Positions 22,801 through 33,865 of a stretch of 64,000 nucleotides of DNA are shown here, in pieces. This DNA is from Micractinium sp. NFX-FRZ. Taxonomy: Eukaryota > Chlorophyta > Trebouxiophyceae > Chlorellales > Chlorellaceae. The notes under the pieces are model-generated. The model ran no database searches. It saw only the letters and a list, made by a program, of their open reading frames with translations, and was not told where the DNA came from. The stretch covers positions 62,001 through 126,000 of the forward strand of contig JAPTJF010000134.1 in NCBI GenBank assembly GCA_029339195.1, given 5' to 3'. Positions within the stretch are counted from its first letter, which is position 1; each line of letters opens with the position of its first letter. The translations under genes were made by a program, and so were the position numbers.

Positions 22801-25800
22801 CTGATGAGGTTCAGCTATTGGTGGGTGCAGATCATGTTGGCCTCAGCTGCTGCTTCAACTCTTGATGGCCTGCTGCCTATGTGCTGACCTGATGTTTGCA
22901 CCGCACACCTGCTGTTCAGCCCTGCACCCCTACGCACTGCCTCCCTGAGCAGGAGTCGGCAAACCTGCAGCAGCAGTGCGACGTCCTGGAGGAAGCGGGG
23001 GTGGCAGCCCAGCAGGCGGCTGGTCAGCAGCGCGAGGCCTGTGTGGCTGCTGCAGCAGGCAAGGAGGCGGCGGCATCTGCCATGCAGGCAGCGGTGCAGC
23101 AACACGCTGCAGCTGCCGTGGAGTGCTCCCAGCAGGAGCGGCAGCTGAGGCTGCGCCAGCAAGAGAGCCAAGAGGCTGTGGCAGCAGCGGCGGGCGCACG
23201 AGCAGCAGCGCACGCCGTCACCGAGCGGCAGGCAATGGCGGTCATGGGTGTGCAGCGGTGGAGCAAGGCAGTTGAGGCAGCCGCCAAAGAGCTGGCGGCC
23301 TGCCACCGCAGCCAGCAAGCCCCGGTAGTGGTGCGCCTGAAAGAGGCCCGCCAGCAGCTGGAGCGGCAGCAGGAGGAGGCAGAGGCGGCTCGCCAGCAGC
23401 TGCCGGAGCTGCAAGTGGCAGCAGAGCGGGCGGCGCAGCGCGCCCTGCAAACACAGCAGGCGGTGCTGGGGGCGCAGCAGGAGCTGGTGCGGGCGGCAGA
23501 GCAGCGGGCAGCATGCCAGCGGGCCCTAGATGCCGCAATTGGCAGCCATGAGATGGCTGCAGTGGCAGCCGTCGCAGCTCAGCAGGAGGTGAGTGCCACC
23601 GAGCAGCGCCAGCGCCTGCTGGCGGCACAGCAGCAGGCAGCAGCTGGACGGCTGCGGCAAGCGGCGCAGCAGGTGATGCGCAGGCAGCAAGATGCAGTGT
23701 TGTTGCAGGAGCAGGTGCAGCTGTTGCAGCAGCGCCACCAGGAGGCGGTGGCCACTGCGCTGGCAGCGGACCAGCGGCAGCAGCAGCGCGGCAAGCTCAA
23801 GCGGCGGCTACAAGTGGTGCATGAGGAGGCTGGGGCGCCGTTGAACTCTCCCACCGGTGTGCAGCAGCGCCGCCCGGCCCCCATTGCTACCAGAGTTGGC
23901 ACCGGCAGCCTGCCGGCAGCACAGGCAGCAGCTCCCAGCGTTTGGTCCCCCTCTGCAGCAGGGCATGAAGCAGCAGGCGTGGCAGGAGAGGAGCAGGCTG
24001 CGTGGCCTGGGCAGCTGGCGCTGCGTGTGCCCCAGCTCTCTGACTGGTCCTGCTGCAGCTCCGAGCTGGGTAGTCCCCTGTTTGAGCAGCTGCCAGCGCC
24101 TCCCCCGCTCACAGGTGCGAGCTGCTGTCTGGCTGTCTGGCTGTGACATGCTGCTCATCAATGCAGGTGTGCTGCTCTTGGCCTTCCCTTCACATCACAT
24201 GTTGTGACAACTTTAACGCCAACCTGCCATCTGCCCCACTGTCAACCTCGTTTGCCTTTCTTGTAACGCAGTGGATGCTGCGGCTGAGCGCTTCTACTGC
24301 CAGAGCCTGCTGCGCCGTGCCTTGCGCACCCTGCGATTCGAAACGCATTGCACACACGAGGCCCTGGCGTCGGTCACTGACCGCTGGCAGCGGCGGCAGC
24401 AGACGGCAGTGTTGTTGGCCTGGCGAGCGCATGCGGCAGAAGCGTCTGACTTTTTGCAGGCGTTCAGCACGCAGCTGCGCCTCTGCTGGCTCTTCCGGCA
24501 TTGGCGGGCTACCGTGCAGGAGCGCCAGTGGCAGCGGCAGGCAGAGGAGTCGGCGGATGCGTTTTCCCGCCGCCAGCTGCTCATCACTGGGCTGGCAGCG
24601 TGGCGGCGGCACCTTCAGCATGAGCTGTGGCGGGACGCTGTCCATGAGGAGATTGTGCGCACGCGCATGCGCACCATTCTGCACAGGTACAGAGGGGTTG
24701 AGGGACGCTTGAGCGGGGGCAAGAGCATGACTCTTATTCAGGCGACCGCAATACCGACAACTTGTTGCTTTTCCCTTTTGCTGCTGTGCCGCAGCTGGCG
24801 TCTGTGGACCCGGCAGCGGCGGCAGAAGGCAGCCCGCCAACGTGCCGCCCTGGCAGTCTACCACCGGCGCCTGCTGGCAGCCGCCCTGCGACAGTGGCTC
24901 TGGGTGCAGCACAGCAAGGTGGGAATTGGAGCCTGCACAGGCTGCTTTTCTGTGTGCGGTGGTCTGCTTTTGCCTTGCAGCCCGTGCATCCCTCTGCGGT
25001 AAGCACCGCCAGCTCAGCATGCCACCTGGCGCCCCGCTCCCTGCTGTGCAGGCGCTGCTGCACCGGGTGTTTAGCACTGCTGTGGAGCTGTGGCAGGACG
25101 AAGTGGGCGTGCGCCTGCATGAGCGCAACCACGAGCGGCTTGAGGCGTGCTGGGGCGCCTGGCAGCTGGCGGTGCTTGAGGCGCAGGCGTTGCGGCGGCA
25201 GGCCATTCTGTGGAATGCGGCGGCGGCGTTCAGGTGGGCGCGCTGCGTGTGCCTGCCGCCGTGGCCTTGCCCGTGGCTTGCTGGTGTCTGAATCAGAGCT
25301 GCTGCTGCTGTATTGGCAAGATGACTGCAGCCTTCCTGGGCCTTTGCTTGCATTAACAGCGGCGCACCTCAGCGCTCACCATGTGTGCCCTCTTCCCGGT
25401 GGGGTGGGTGCAGGGAGAAGCAGCAGCTGCTGGCAGGGCTGCAGGCCTTTCGGTGTGCGGTGGCATGTGCGCAAGAGGAGCGACGGCTGGCGCGCCTGCA
25501 GGCACACATGTGTGCTGAGTGGCGGCGCCTGGCAGCCTCCTCAGGTGTGTGTCGGCTGCAGGCAGGGCTGCCACTTCCCATACTGCTCGTCCTCATGTGC
25601 ACATGGATGAAGTCTGGAAGCTCATGCCGGTGCAGCGGTTGATCTACCCTGGATCCACTCTTCTCTTCCAACCCATTGTCATCACGCTCACACCCACGTT
25701 TGCTCACCCTGTACTCCCTCAGCCCGGCATTGGGAGTACGAGGCAGCACGGCGGCATCGCCGGCGCAGCCTGCTGCGGGCGGCAGTAGCCGCGTGGCGCG

Positions 25801-26561
25801 CCGCCACCGAGGCAACGTCGGTCCAGCTGGCCCACTTCTGGCTGAGGTGGCAGGTGCAGGCGGCGCTGCGGCGGGCGCTGCTGGTCTGGCGGTGTGTGGC
25901 GCAGGCGCAGCTTGAGGCACGGGTGCTGACTGGCGCGGCAGATGTGCACCGAGAGCGGCGGCTGCTGCAGCTGGGATGGGATGCGTTCGCAGCAGCTCCC
26001 GGCATGCGGGCTGCACAGGCGGACCAGGCGGCAGGTCTGACCTCTGACAGCCGCGGAGCGCTGTTTGACGGCCAGCAGCAGCGGCAGCAGCAGCGGCAGC
26101 AGCAAGCTTCTGAGCGTCACCTCGCAACGGTCAGCGTGTCGGTGGGGCGGTCACCCTCCCGGCGGCAGCAGCAGCAGCAGCTATATGAGGAGCCCCCTGC
26201 AGCCACAACAAGGACCATTGTCATCAGCCGGGGCCGGCGGCACTATGGGCAGGAGCAGGTGCCGCCAGAGGGGCAGGCGCAGCCAGCAGCCTGCCCAAGA
26301 GCCGGCAGCTGTGGGGGAGCAGCCAGCTCAAAAGCTGCAGCGGCGGCAGCAGCGCAGGGCATGCTGGAGGCAGTTTCCAGCTGGCGGGAAGCAGCAGACT
26401 TTTGGCGGCAGCGCCATCAGAGCTACAGCCAGCAAACGCACAAACAGGGCCAGCAGCAGCAGCAGCAGCAGCAGATTTCGGAAGTGTCTGTCCACATTGT
26501 CAGAAGCCCTCAGAAGACTGCTGCCACGCTGGCTGAGCTGCGCGCCCAGCGGCGGCAGTAG
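19810..26561 (+). CDS. SFI1-repeat centrin-binding protein with coiled coil
   Basis: Nine exons: 19810-20934, 21091-21252, 21426-22679, 22953-24114, 24272-24686, 24795-24918, 25052-25233, 25414-25544 and 25723-26561, giving 1797 residues with consistent phases. Intron 3 uses a GC donor. The N-terminal 430 residues are low complexity with a polyQ run near 20730. Exon 3 and exons 5-9 carry spaced Trp-containing helical repeats typical of SFI1: LLAAAIQHWRCY, LAAWSRRRVFAAWRQ, VLLAWRAH, LCWLFRHWRAT, ITGLAAWRRH, ACWGAWQLAV, LLVWRCVAQ. Exon 4 is a long Gln/Ala-rich coiled coil. Known of the family: each repeat binds one centrin, forming filaments at spindle poles and basal bodies. The role in centriole or spindle organisation is inferred from the repeats. 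The C-terminus ends in more Gln-rich sequence. Confidence 0.82.
20730..20752 (+). repeat. (CAG)n polyglutamine run
   Basis: In-frame CAG tract inside exon 1 of the SFI1-type gene, encoding about eight Gln. Confidence 0.85.
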
Positions 26562-27044
26562 GAGCCTGCTCCGAGCAGAGGAAGCAGCTGCAGCATACCC
26601 TGCTGCACCATTTCACAGGCAGCAGCCACAGCTTGCGTGATGATGCCTCCACGTTGTAAAAGCAGAACTGCTTTGCAGCATTAAAAGTAGGCATACAGTT
26701 ACAGCGACTGGCCCGGCAGCACAGAGGGAGTGCAGGGAAAATGCAGGGGTGGAGCGGCCAGTGTGCATGCGTCAGCAGCACACGCGGCTACGCTTGGATC
26801 AGGTGCTGGAAGGGGGGCAAGGGAGTGGGGGAGGGCCGACGCCGGCTGGATCAACCAGCACGCAGCGCCGTTGCTGCCAGAGAGAGCGGGTGGAGCGTGG
26901 GCTGGTGTGCAGTCATGTCATTCCCCAGGGCTGCACATGACTGCACTGTGCGGCGCAGTGCTGTGTGCTGTTGACTCCGCCAGGTGAGCTCTCGCCACTT
27001 CAAGAAGGCAACGCTTCAGGAAGGCAACGCAGGAAGGCAACGCT
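26562..27044. other. Convergent intergenic region
   Basis: Between the stop codons of the SFI1-type gene and NDUFB10. It contains a plus-strand TGTAA at 26655 and a minus-strand TGTAA (TTACA on plus, 26699-26703), which suggests the two 3' UTRs end close together or overlap. No coding signal is seen. Confidence 0.45.
26655..26659 (+). terminator. TGTAA poly(A) signal of SFI1-type gene
   Basis: TGTAA 94 bases after the stop codon, the usual chlorophyte polyadenylation motif at a typical distance. Confidence 0.55.
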
Positions 27045-28059
27045 TCACTTCTTGGCGGCGTTGTAAACCTCCCACCGCGGCTCGTCGTGGGGGCCCGAGT
27101 TGGCGCGGTAGATGCCCACACCCTTGATCGCGCTCAGGTAGTCCTGTCATGGCGGGTGAGGGGTGCAGGGGGCCAAGGCCAGTGAGAATCGGGTACAGAG
27201 CCAGCACGTCGTGTAAACCGGGAGCAGCAGTGACAGGAGCATTAAGCAGCAAGACGGAGGCATCAAGCGACAAACCAGCCATGCACACTGTGAGCACCCC
27301 GCTTTCCTGGGCCTCCGCCCCTCGTGCACAGCCCCCGCACGGCCACCCAACATACATGCGTCAAGCCGAAGCCCTGGTGAAGCGAAAATCCAGTTCTCAA
27401 AGCTGGCCATTCGGCCAGCAGCACCCAACAGACCCACACCCACACAGCTGCCAGCACTGCCTGCCACCACAGCACAGCACAGCACAGCACAGCACAGCGC
27501 CCCCCGACATACCTGCGCAAGGTCCCGGCAGTTCTGCTGGTAGTTCACTCCCGACTCCTTGTAGCACTTCTTCAGCTTCTTGCGGATCAGCTGCACGTTG
27601 CAGGACACGACGGGCAGGAGAGGGTATGAGAGCGGTGCCAGGGCGAGGCACATGGGCAGGCAGGCGAGCTGGTGGCAGCAGCGGCGGGCAGCAGCCAACT
27701 TGGTGTTGTGTGATGCAAGCCTGTCTTGCTTCGGTGAAGACCTCACCTTTGCCTCTGCCACCTTGACATACTCCTCTGCCACCTTGGCCTCACGATGCTT
27801 GTAGTAGGCCACGGGGTCCTGCACAGTAGGTTAAGGCATCAGAATGTCGCTGCTGCTCAGCTGCACAGGCGTCGGCGGGGGCGGCAGCCGGCGCCAGTGC
27901 GAGCTCATCACGCCGGGCGTCTTCTCCCTCACGCTGGAACTCATCAACACTATCCAGCGGTTGCAAAATGCACGGCTCTCAGGCCTTCCGCACCTTGTAG
28001 CGGTCCTGCGGGTCATACCCAGCGGGCTCAGTAGGGGGCTGCACGCCCTCCCACGGCAT
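27045..28059 (-). CDS. NDUFB10: Mitochondrial complex I subunit NDUFB10 (PDSW)
   Basis: Four exons read leftwards: 27994-28059, 27747-27818, 27513-27590 and 27045-27143, giving 104 residues; every intron falls between codons. The sequence DPVAYYKHREAKVAEEYVKV, then KLIRKKLKKCYKESGVN with YQQNCRDLAQDYL, follows the plant PDSW/NDUFB10 pattern, including the paired Cys of the twin CX9C-like fold (C in KKCYKE and in QNCRDL). Known role: accessory subunit of the membrane arm of NADH:ubiquinone oxidoreductase, facing the intermembrane space, needed for assembly rather than catalysis. Length matches plant homologues. It shares a 330-base divergent promoter with PIG-Y. Intron 3 contains an (ACAGC)n run. 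Confidence 0.88.
27469..27501. repeat. (ACAGC)n microsatellite
   Basis: About six pentamer units inside NDUFB10 intron 3, close to the donor. The same unit recurs at 53113-53158 and, as TGCTG, near 5554-5580. Confidence 0.85.
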
Positions 28060-28388
28060 GGCTACACCCGCCGCCCGGGGATGCTAGTGCCGCAGCTGTG
28101 GAGGTGGGGCTTGCCGGCAAGCAGGGAGTGGGGTCACTGCAGCCAAGTGGAGCGCTGGGGCCGCCTGCCGGGCACGTGTGGACGATCGAGCAGTCCCTGA
28201 TGCCGGTCGGGAGCTGCCCGCAGGCCCGAGGACACCCAATTCCTTGGGGTTGGCAGGCTTTCTTCCTCTGGGCGCCAAAACTCGATTGCTGGGTAGGGAG
28301 CGGTCCTAGCAATGCGCTAATGGCTTTGATTGCTTTCAGAATAAGTCCATCGCATTATACTCGCTCGGCAGGCTCGGGCGCGCCCACC
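28060..28388. promoter_or_regulatory. Divergent promoter of NDUFB10 and PIG-Y
   Basis: Only 329 bases separate the two start codons. A local AT-rich stretch (about 28310-28365) interrupts the GC-rich sequence near the PIG-Y start. Confidence 0.5.
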
Positions 28389-29257
28389 ATGGGCCTGCTC
28401 AAATCCTCGAGGAGCACTGCGCGCTCCTCGAGCGACGGGAATAGCATCAAGGCGCCTTTCGCAACTCTGGAGAGGAACTGGAGGCGCGTGGCATCCACCC
28501 ACACGTTGCAGGTGGGCGTGCAGCAGCGGGAGGGTCGGCAACGTCATGGCCGGAGCGGGGCGCCTGGCGCCCGCTCCTGTGCTTGCCGAGGCCGTCACAA
28601 AGCTCGACATCGTCCTCCCATATGCCCTTCAGGACCTTTTGGAGGCCGATGCCCCCGGCAAGCAGCTGCAAGGCCCGGATGTGAAGCTGTTGGTCCTGGG
28701 GTACGCTGCTGCCGCTCGCTGCCGACGACCTGCATGCCCCGTAGATGTTGTGGTGTTGTGCTGCTCTACCGACTGCCCTGTTGTGCCAGCTGCTTCTTTC
28801 GCATGCACTCACATCACATGTGCCTTCCCGCATGGACGTAGGCTGCTGCTGATTGCCGGAGGTGCCGCCGTCCTGGCGCTCGGCGTGTTTGCAATCGTGG
28901 TGAGGCTGCCTCCCATGTGCTGTGGATGCCAAGCACATAGTGTGGATGCCAAGTACGTGATGCCCAGCACGCTTGCCGTGCCAAGAGCATGCCGCTGCAT
29001 TGCCGCAGGACGCTCCCCACAACCCGCGCCCCTTGCCTCACCTGTCCCCAGCCTAGAGTGTCACCCCATCACTGCACCCCCCACCCCTGCCCCGTGCGCA
29101 GGTGGCGCCGCTGCTGCCGCCGCTGACTCACCCCTGGCTGGCAGCGGTGCAGGCCGACCGTTACTATCAGCTGCTGGTGCCGCTCACCGTCCCCGTCACC
29201 CTCGCGGCCATCACCCTCAACTGGTTCTCAATGAAGCTTTTCAAGCATAACTCCTGA
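28389..29257 (+). CDS. GPI-GlcNAc transferase subunit PIG-Y
   Basis: Four exons, 28389-28511, 28633-28700, 28842-28899 and 29102-29257, give 134 residues. The C-terminal 70 residues match plant PIG-Y: a first membrane helix LLLIAGGAAVLALGVFAIV, a loop with LLPPLTHPWLAAVQADRYY, a second helix LLVPLTVPVTLAAITLNW and the tail SMKLFKHNS. Known role: small two-helix subunit of the ER complex (PIG-A, C, H, P, Q, Y) that adds GlcNAc to phosphatidylinositol in the first step of GPI-anchor synthesis. The first 65 or so residues are a basic, Ser-rich extension not usual in the family. The start is the first ATG in a phase-consistent exon chain. TGTAA follows at 29397. Confidence 0.85.
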
Positions 29258-29396
29258 GGGGGAAGGCGAGCTGGTGGCAGCGCTTGCAGAGGCGGCTTGC
29301 ACACGCACCACCACTATTTGCACACCGCGCCTTGGGCAGCGTGCACTTGCATGTCCCACTTTGACTATCAGTTCATTGGTATGATATGGGGCTAGT

Positions 29397-29401
29397 TGTA
29401 A
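29397..29401 (+). terminator. TGTAA poly(A) signal of PIG-Y gene
   Basis: TGTAA 140 bases after the PIG-Y stop codon, at a plausible distance for 3' end formation. Confidence 0.5.
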
Positions 29402-30003
29402 CCATTGATGGGAGGTGAAGGCAGTGCCAGGAGGGTGCGTCACTCGTTGCGCAAGCATGGAAGTGGGCGGAGCAGCGGGCCGCCTGGCGGCACAGCATGG
29501 CAGCGCAGCTCCTTCTTCTTGCATTCCCGCTCACCACATACCCGTTCAACGCTCCTCTGCTGCACCGTTTCCTAGACTCGCGGGCTGAAAGACACCCACT
29601 AGCGCCGATCGGGTTCGCTCCATCCCTCCTTGGGGGCCGCGCTCTGTGCTTCTACCCCCGCCTGTCCGACCTTGTCAGGTCGTGAAACCTGCTTGGAACG
29701 CGCGCCTGCCCGTCTCTGCGGTTTGAGCGCGGCACTAGGCACTGGGCAGGGCCAAGCAGCTCTGGCCTCAGGTCTGCTCCCTTCCCCGATCTGCTCCACG
29801 CCTCAGCAGCACATGCAGACCGCAGGGTGGGCGTGTGCGAGAGCAACGCTGGGGGTCGGCACTGTTTGAATGCGGCAGCGGTCCGCCAGCCCCGCCCGCC
29901 TGCAACCGCCGCCCATGCCGCCGCCTTGCACCGACTGCTTCCCCTCCATGCACCCCATGTGCCTGCAGGGTCAACGCCGGCACCCACGCTGGCACCCGGA
30001 AGC

Positions 30004-30575
30004 ATGCAGCAGACAGGAGTGGGCACAGAGGTGCAGCGGCAGCCGCCCCGCTCAGGCAAGTTGCATGGGAAGCTGGGTGGCGGGAGGACAGCCGCCCCGC
30101 TCGCTACTCGCAAGCGTCGCTGCCTGCCTGCCCTTGGGCCACCCAAACCTTTTCTGCTTCCCTCTCTTCCCACTGGCAGGCAGCAAGCAGCTGCAGGAGA
30201 ATCTGTATGCTCTGCTGCAAGGCACCGCCGCCACTTTGGGCATGCAAGGGAGCGCCAGGGGCGGCGCCCCCCATCCTGCCGCCGCCCCCCCTGCCGGGCT
30301 GGTCACACCCTCAACCGCGCTCACACAGTGGCTAACGGCAGACATGGACAGCGGCCCCGCCGGCGGCGGCACCAGCGGTGGGGCTGGCAGCGGCGGCGGC
30401 CTCTTCAGCCCCGACCTCCGCTCTCTGCTTGCCTCTCCAGAGGCGGCCCTGTGGCGGTCCTCCAGTGCCAGCATGGCAGCAGGGACAGCTGGCGGCGGCA
30501 GCAACAACGGCGGTGAAGATGGGGGCCCCTTTGGCCTTGCAGCCCGCCTGCTGCAGCAGCCCGGCAGCCCCGCAG
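30004..30575 (+). CDS. Low-complexity 5' exons, possibly of the membrane protein downstream
   Basis: Two exons, (29969 or) 30004-30055 and 30180-30575, are joined by a GC-AG intron (donor AG|GCAAGT). They encode MQQTGVGTEVQRQPPRSGSK, then a short helix LQENLYALLQGTAATLGM and long Gly/Ala/Ser-rich sequence ending FGLAARLLQQPGS. I do not recognise the protein. The exon ends in phase 1 whereas the next good acceptor (30845) needs phase 0, so either a small exon or a different donor is missing, or these exons belong to a separate gene. The same frame also happens to stay open through the poly-C tract to the next exon. Confidence 0.4.
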
Positions 30576-30743
30576 GTGCGTCGGCCGGGGGGCTCGCTTG
30601 CGAGCGCCGTGGTGCACCCGCACTCGTCCCGCCTGCCTTCTTAGGTTGCCTGCGCTGCTGGGTGCCTGTGCCTCTTCTCTGCTTTTCAACACACGCACGC
30701 CTCAGCGTCCACACACAGAACCTCGCCCAAACCCTCACCTGTT

Positions 30744-30753
30744 CCCCCCCCCC

Positions 30754-30803
<50 letters not shown>

Positions 30804-30840
30804 CCCCCCCCCCTCCCCCTCCCCCCCCCCCCCCCCCCCC
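30744..30840. repeat. Near-pure poly-C tract before an acceptor
   Basis: 97 bases of C with only four interruptions, ending four bases before the exon at 30845. The next-longest runs of this kind in the window are far shorter. It acts as the polypyrimidine tract of that intron; the exact length is likely to be an assembly estimate. Confidence 0.9.
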
Positions 30841-30844
30841 ACAG

Positions 30845-32359
30845 TACCTGATGCTCACCGTCGCCTTCCCAGTGTCCGGTGCCCTCTACTTCTTTGCACC
30901 CAAGACCACCCTGATGCACACCTTTGGGTATGCCTATGGTGAGCCACACCCTCCTGTGCCGTGCTCTCCGCTTTGAGCACAGCGTGCTGAGCGCCGTCCA
31001 GCTGGATGAATGGTGGGGTGCTACCATAGCGCCTGGTGACCCCCATGTGCAGGTGCCATATGCAGTTGCCGGCCGTCAGGGCGGGTGCTGGCAGGTGCCC
31101 CCCTCCCCCCCCCTCAGCATCTGCTAAACAGGCACGTGTGCTCCCTCATCCAGGCAAGAGCACGGCCATGGTGTGGAAGGGCGTGGGCGGCGGCCTGATG
31201 ACGATCCTGCCTGCCATGACCTACACCCTCAAGGTGAAGCGGGGGACGGCAGTTACCCGGCCCCAGCGGCTCGAGCAAATGCCTGCTGCCAGCGGCTCGT
31301 GCAAATGCCTGCTGCCAGCGGCCATTGCTGCGATGCTCTCTACCTTGACCTGCTGCTCCCGCCTGATCTGGCTTTGCGCATATCTGCCCCACGTCAACTG
31401 CACTCCCAGGCTCTTGTCTGCTTAACTCCTCCCCTGCCTCTTCTCCTGCTACCCCTGACACTGACCGACAGCACCCTCCGTAGCCTGCACAACTCCCGAC
31501 CTCGCATACCCATTGACCACCTCCACCCCCCATACATTTAACCGCTCTTGACTCAGGTCAAGTCAGAGAGTGACTTGCTGGGCCGCGCCTTCACAACTCT
31601 GCACTCCCTGCCCGCCCTTGCCACAACCATTTTCCGTTTTGGAGAGGACAAGGCGGAGGACGGCCTGGTGGGGCGCTCACTGGCCCGCACCCTCCACAAC
31701 TTTGCACCCCGCTCGCCCTTATCACAATTACCCCCCCCCCCCCCCTCCACCGCCTCCCAAACCCGCCCCCCTTGTGCAGGACAAGGCAGAGAACGACCTG
31801 CTGGGGCGCTCGCTGGCGCGCACGCTCAACCTGGGCCTCCTCCTCTCCTCCATCGGCCACCTGCTGGTGTTTGGGCCCATACTCAACATGGTGGGTTGGG
31901 TGGGTGGCGTGGGGTGGCTGCCTGGCCTGCTGGCCGGCCTGCCTGCCTCTAGTGAGTGCCAAGGTGTGCGTGGTGCGTGCGTTGGCGTGCTTGAAGGATC
32001 TTGGCGGGGTTGGTACTAGCAGCAGGGCGACCACGCCCGGTGGGGCAAGCTTTCACCAGCCGAGCGCAGGTGGCGCAGCCAGGCAGGCTGACTTCGGCAC
32101 AGCACAGCAGAAGCGGCTGCGGCTCTGCCGTGCTTTACAAGCTGCCCCGCCCTGCCCGTCACCCTCACCCTCACCCCGGCCCCGCCCTGCCCCCTGCCGC
32201 CCGCTGCAGGGCCACGGCGGCTGGATGCTGCCCGTGCTGACGGCCACCTGGGGCACCGCCCTGCTGGCCAGCATGGCAGGCCTGGCTGCCCCCGAGGCTG
32301 CTGCCCTGCTGGAGTCGGCAGAGGCAGAGGCAGCCGCCTTCGGCACCACCGCTGAGTAG
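30845..32359 (+). CDS. Unrecognised four-helix membrane protein
   Basis: Four phase-consistent exons, 30845-30938, 31154-31233, 31780-31890 and 32210-32359, encode 144 residues (first ATG at 30851). Four hydrophobic segments are visible: LTVAFPVSGALYFFA, GGGLMTILPAMTYTL, LNLGLLLSSIGHLLVFGPIL and LPVLTATWGTALLASMAGL. Between them lie conserved-looking polar pieces FGYAYGKSTAMVWKG and DKAENDLLGRSLARTL. I do not recognise the family; it could be an algal-specific organelle or ER membrane protein. The true N-terminus is unsettled: the protein may start here or continue from the exons at 30004-30575. Intron 2 of this part carries two degenerate copies of the exon 3 start. Confidence 0.6.
31556..31715 (+). 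repeat. Two exon-edge copies (acceptor type) before exon at 31780
   Basis: Copies begin near 31556 and 31644. They translate to SESDLLGRAFTTL and DKAEDGLVGRSLARTL, beside the true DKAENDLLGRSLARTL. Divergence increases with distance from the true exon, as expected for successive tandem duplications. Confidence 0.75.
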
Positions 32360-33865
32360 GTGCATGGCGAAATGCCATGCTGTGGCCTGCTGTGGTCTGC
32401 CCGGCGCCGAGCCAGGGCAGCTCGTGCCGGGCTGCGGCATGGTCTGATGTACAGTAGAGCCTGGGAGCACAGCGCTGCATCTTGTGCCACCGCTGCCATG
32501 CTTGGCGCATGTTTGGCGGCGCCTGGCCTGGCTGCTGCGCTGCGCTGTGGCCCCCCAGGGACGGGCGGGAGCTGAGCCCGCCCACCCCTCCTCGCGATGC
32601 CTTGCATACACCTCACCCATCATCTTCCTCTTCTTTCACAGCTTTCTGTGCACTGCTTCAACCGTGGTGAATCTTGTGCCCGCCGCATTCCCCTACAAAA
32701 GACATGCCTGCACGTCATGCTATGCAGTCTACCGCCCTACCTCCCTTGCGCACACGCTGCACCGTGCCTTCCTGCCGCCCACCCCGCCCCAGCTCCTCCC
32801 CTCCCTGCACCCTGCACCGCCCCAGCGGCGTCTGACTGGGCACCCCAGCCGGGCAGCGCCCCGCCTCGCCGGCACGACAGCTGGATGAGTGCCAGCGAGG
32901 CGCCAGGGTGGCCCCCTGTCTCCCCCGGCCGGCTTGAGCCCGAGCCGAGGGGTGTTGCCTGATCCCGAGTTTAGCAAATGAGCCCGCGCACCGGCATGCT
33001 GAGGCCTCCGCGCAGGGGGATGCACCGGGATGCCGCCGCTTCCCCTCCCCCTCAACGCACGCACGCCTCTCCTCCCCTACACATGTTCCCCTGACACACC
33101 CGCCCCTGGCTGCTTGCTTGCTCGTGCTTAGTCATGTGTTTTTGATCCTCGGATTGCTGCCTTGCGCCCCCCCCCTCTACGACGTTCTTTGATTTCCTGA
33201 CAGACTTCTGACGACCATGGCAGGTGCCTGTTTAGCTTTTCATTCCGCAGCGCTGGAGCCCCCCCGCTGGCGGTTTCAAGTGCTTGAGGGGTAGTTGCGG
33301 CACGGGAGGTGGGTGGCAATGAAGTGCTGCATTGTTTTGTAAACACAAGAGAGGCAAGTCATACAAGCTGTTTCCCGGCTGAGTGTGAAGCTTGCTGGTG
33401 AAGTGGTGCGCTCGCAAGGGCGGTGCCAGCAGATGACGGCGGGAGTGGCGGGCGCACCTCCTGGTTTTGGGCCTGCCCGCGGTGGTTGTTGTGCACCCCA
33501 CAACGACTGCCAGCGACAAGACCGCCCAAACCCGCGGTCCCGAGTGTTTTAGGTTGGTTTGTTGAGCAAGTTGCGGTCGTCCGGAACCAGCAGCTCTGTT
33601 GAGAATCTGCTGCCAGAAAGCCCACAAGAGCGTGCAAACGCCAAACCAAGGGCCAGGTGACTGCTGGAGACCCGAGCTGAAGGTGCCTTCCTCGCACGCG
33701 TGAGAAGGCGCCGTGTGTGACAGCTTCAATCTTATATTTTGGCCACCAATTGCCTCCGGTCGTTGTGGATTGCACTGCAGCCTTGAGACGCTTCAACTTC
33801 AAAGTCACACTTCCTTGGTGGCGGCCGCCGCCTTTTGCCCCGCAGCGAGCGGCTGCATCGGCGCC
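32360..33865 (+). other. Intergenic region
   Basis: 3' flank of the four-helix protein gene and promoter side of the DUF229 gene. TGTAA occurs near 33339. The open frames found here look like composition artefacts. Confidence 0.4.

Noticed and set aside
27469..27501. Short regular repeats that might suggest a CRISPR-like array
   Set aside because: These and 53113-53158 are simple pentamer microsatellites without spacers.
29497..29685. ATG-initiated frame with a hydrophobic start (MAAQLLLLAFPLTTYPF)
   Set aside because: It resembles a transit or signal peptide, but its possible donor phase does not join the exons at 29969 or 30180, so I could not support it as exon 1.
30700..30844. A polyproline protein segment across the poly-C tract
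   Set aside because: The tract ends in a good acceptor and looks intronic; an open frame in pure C is trivial. It is kept only as an open question in the findings.
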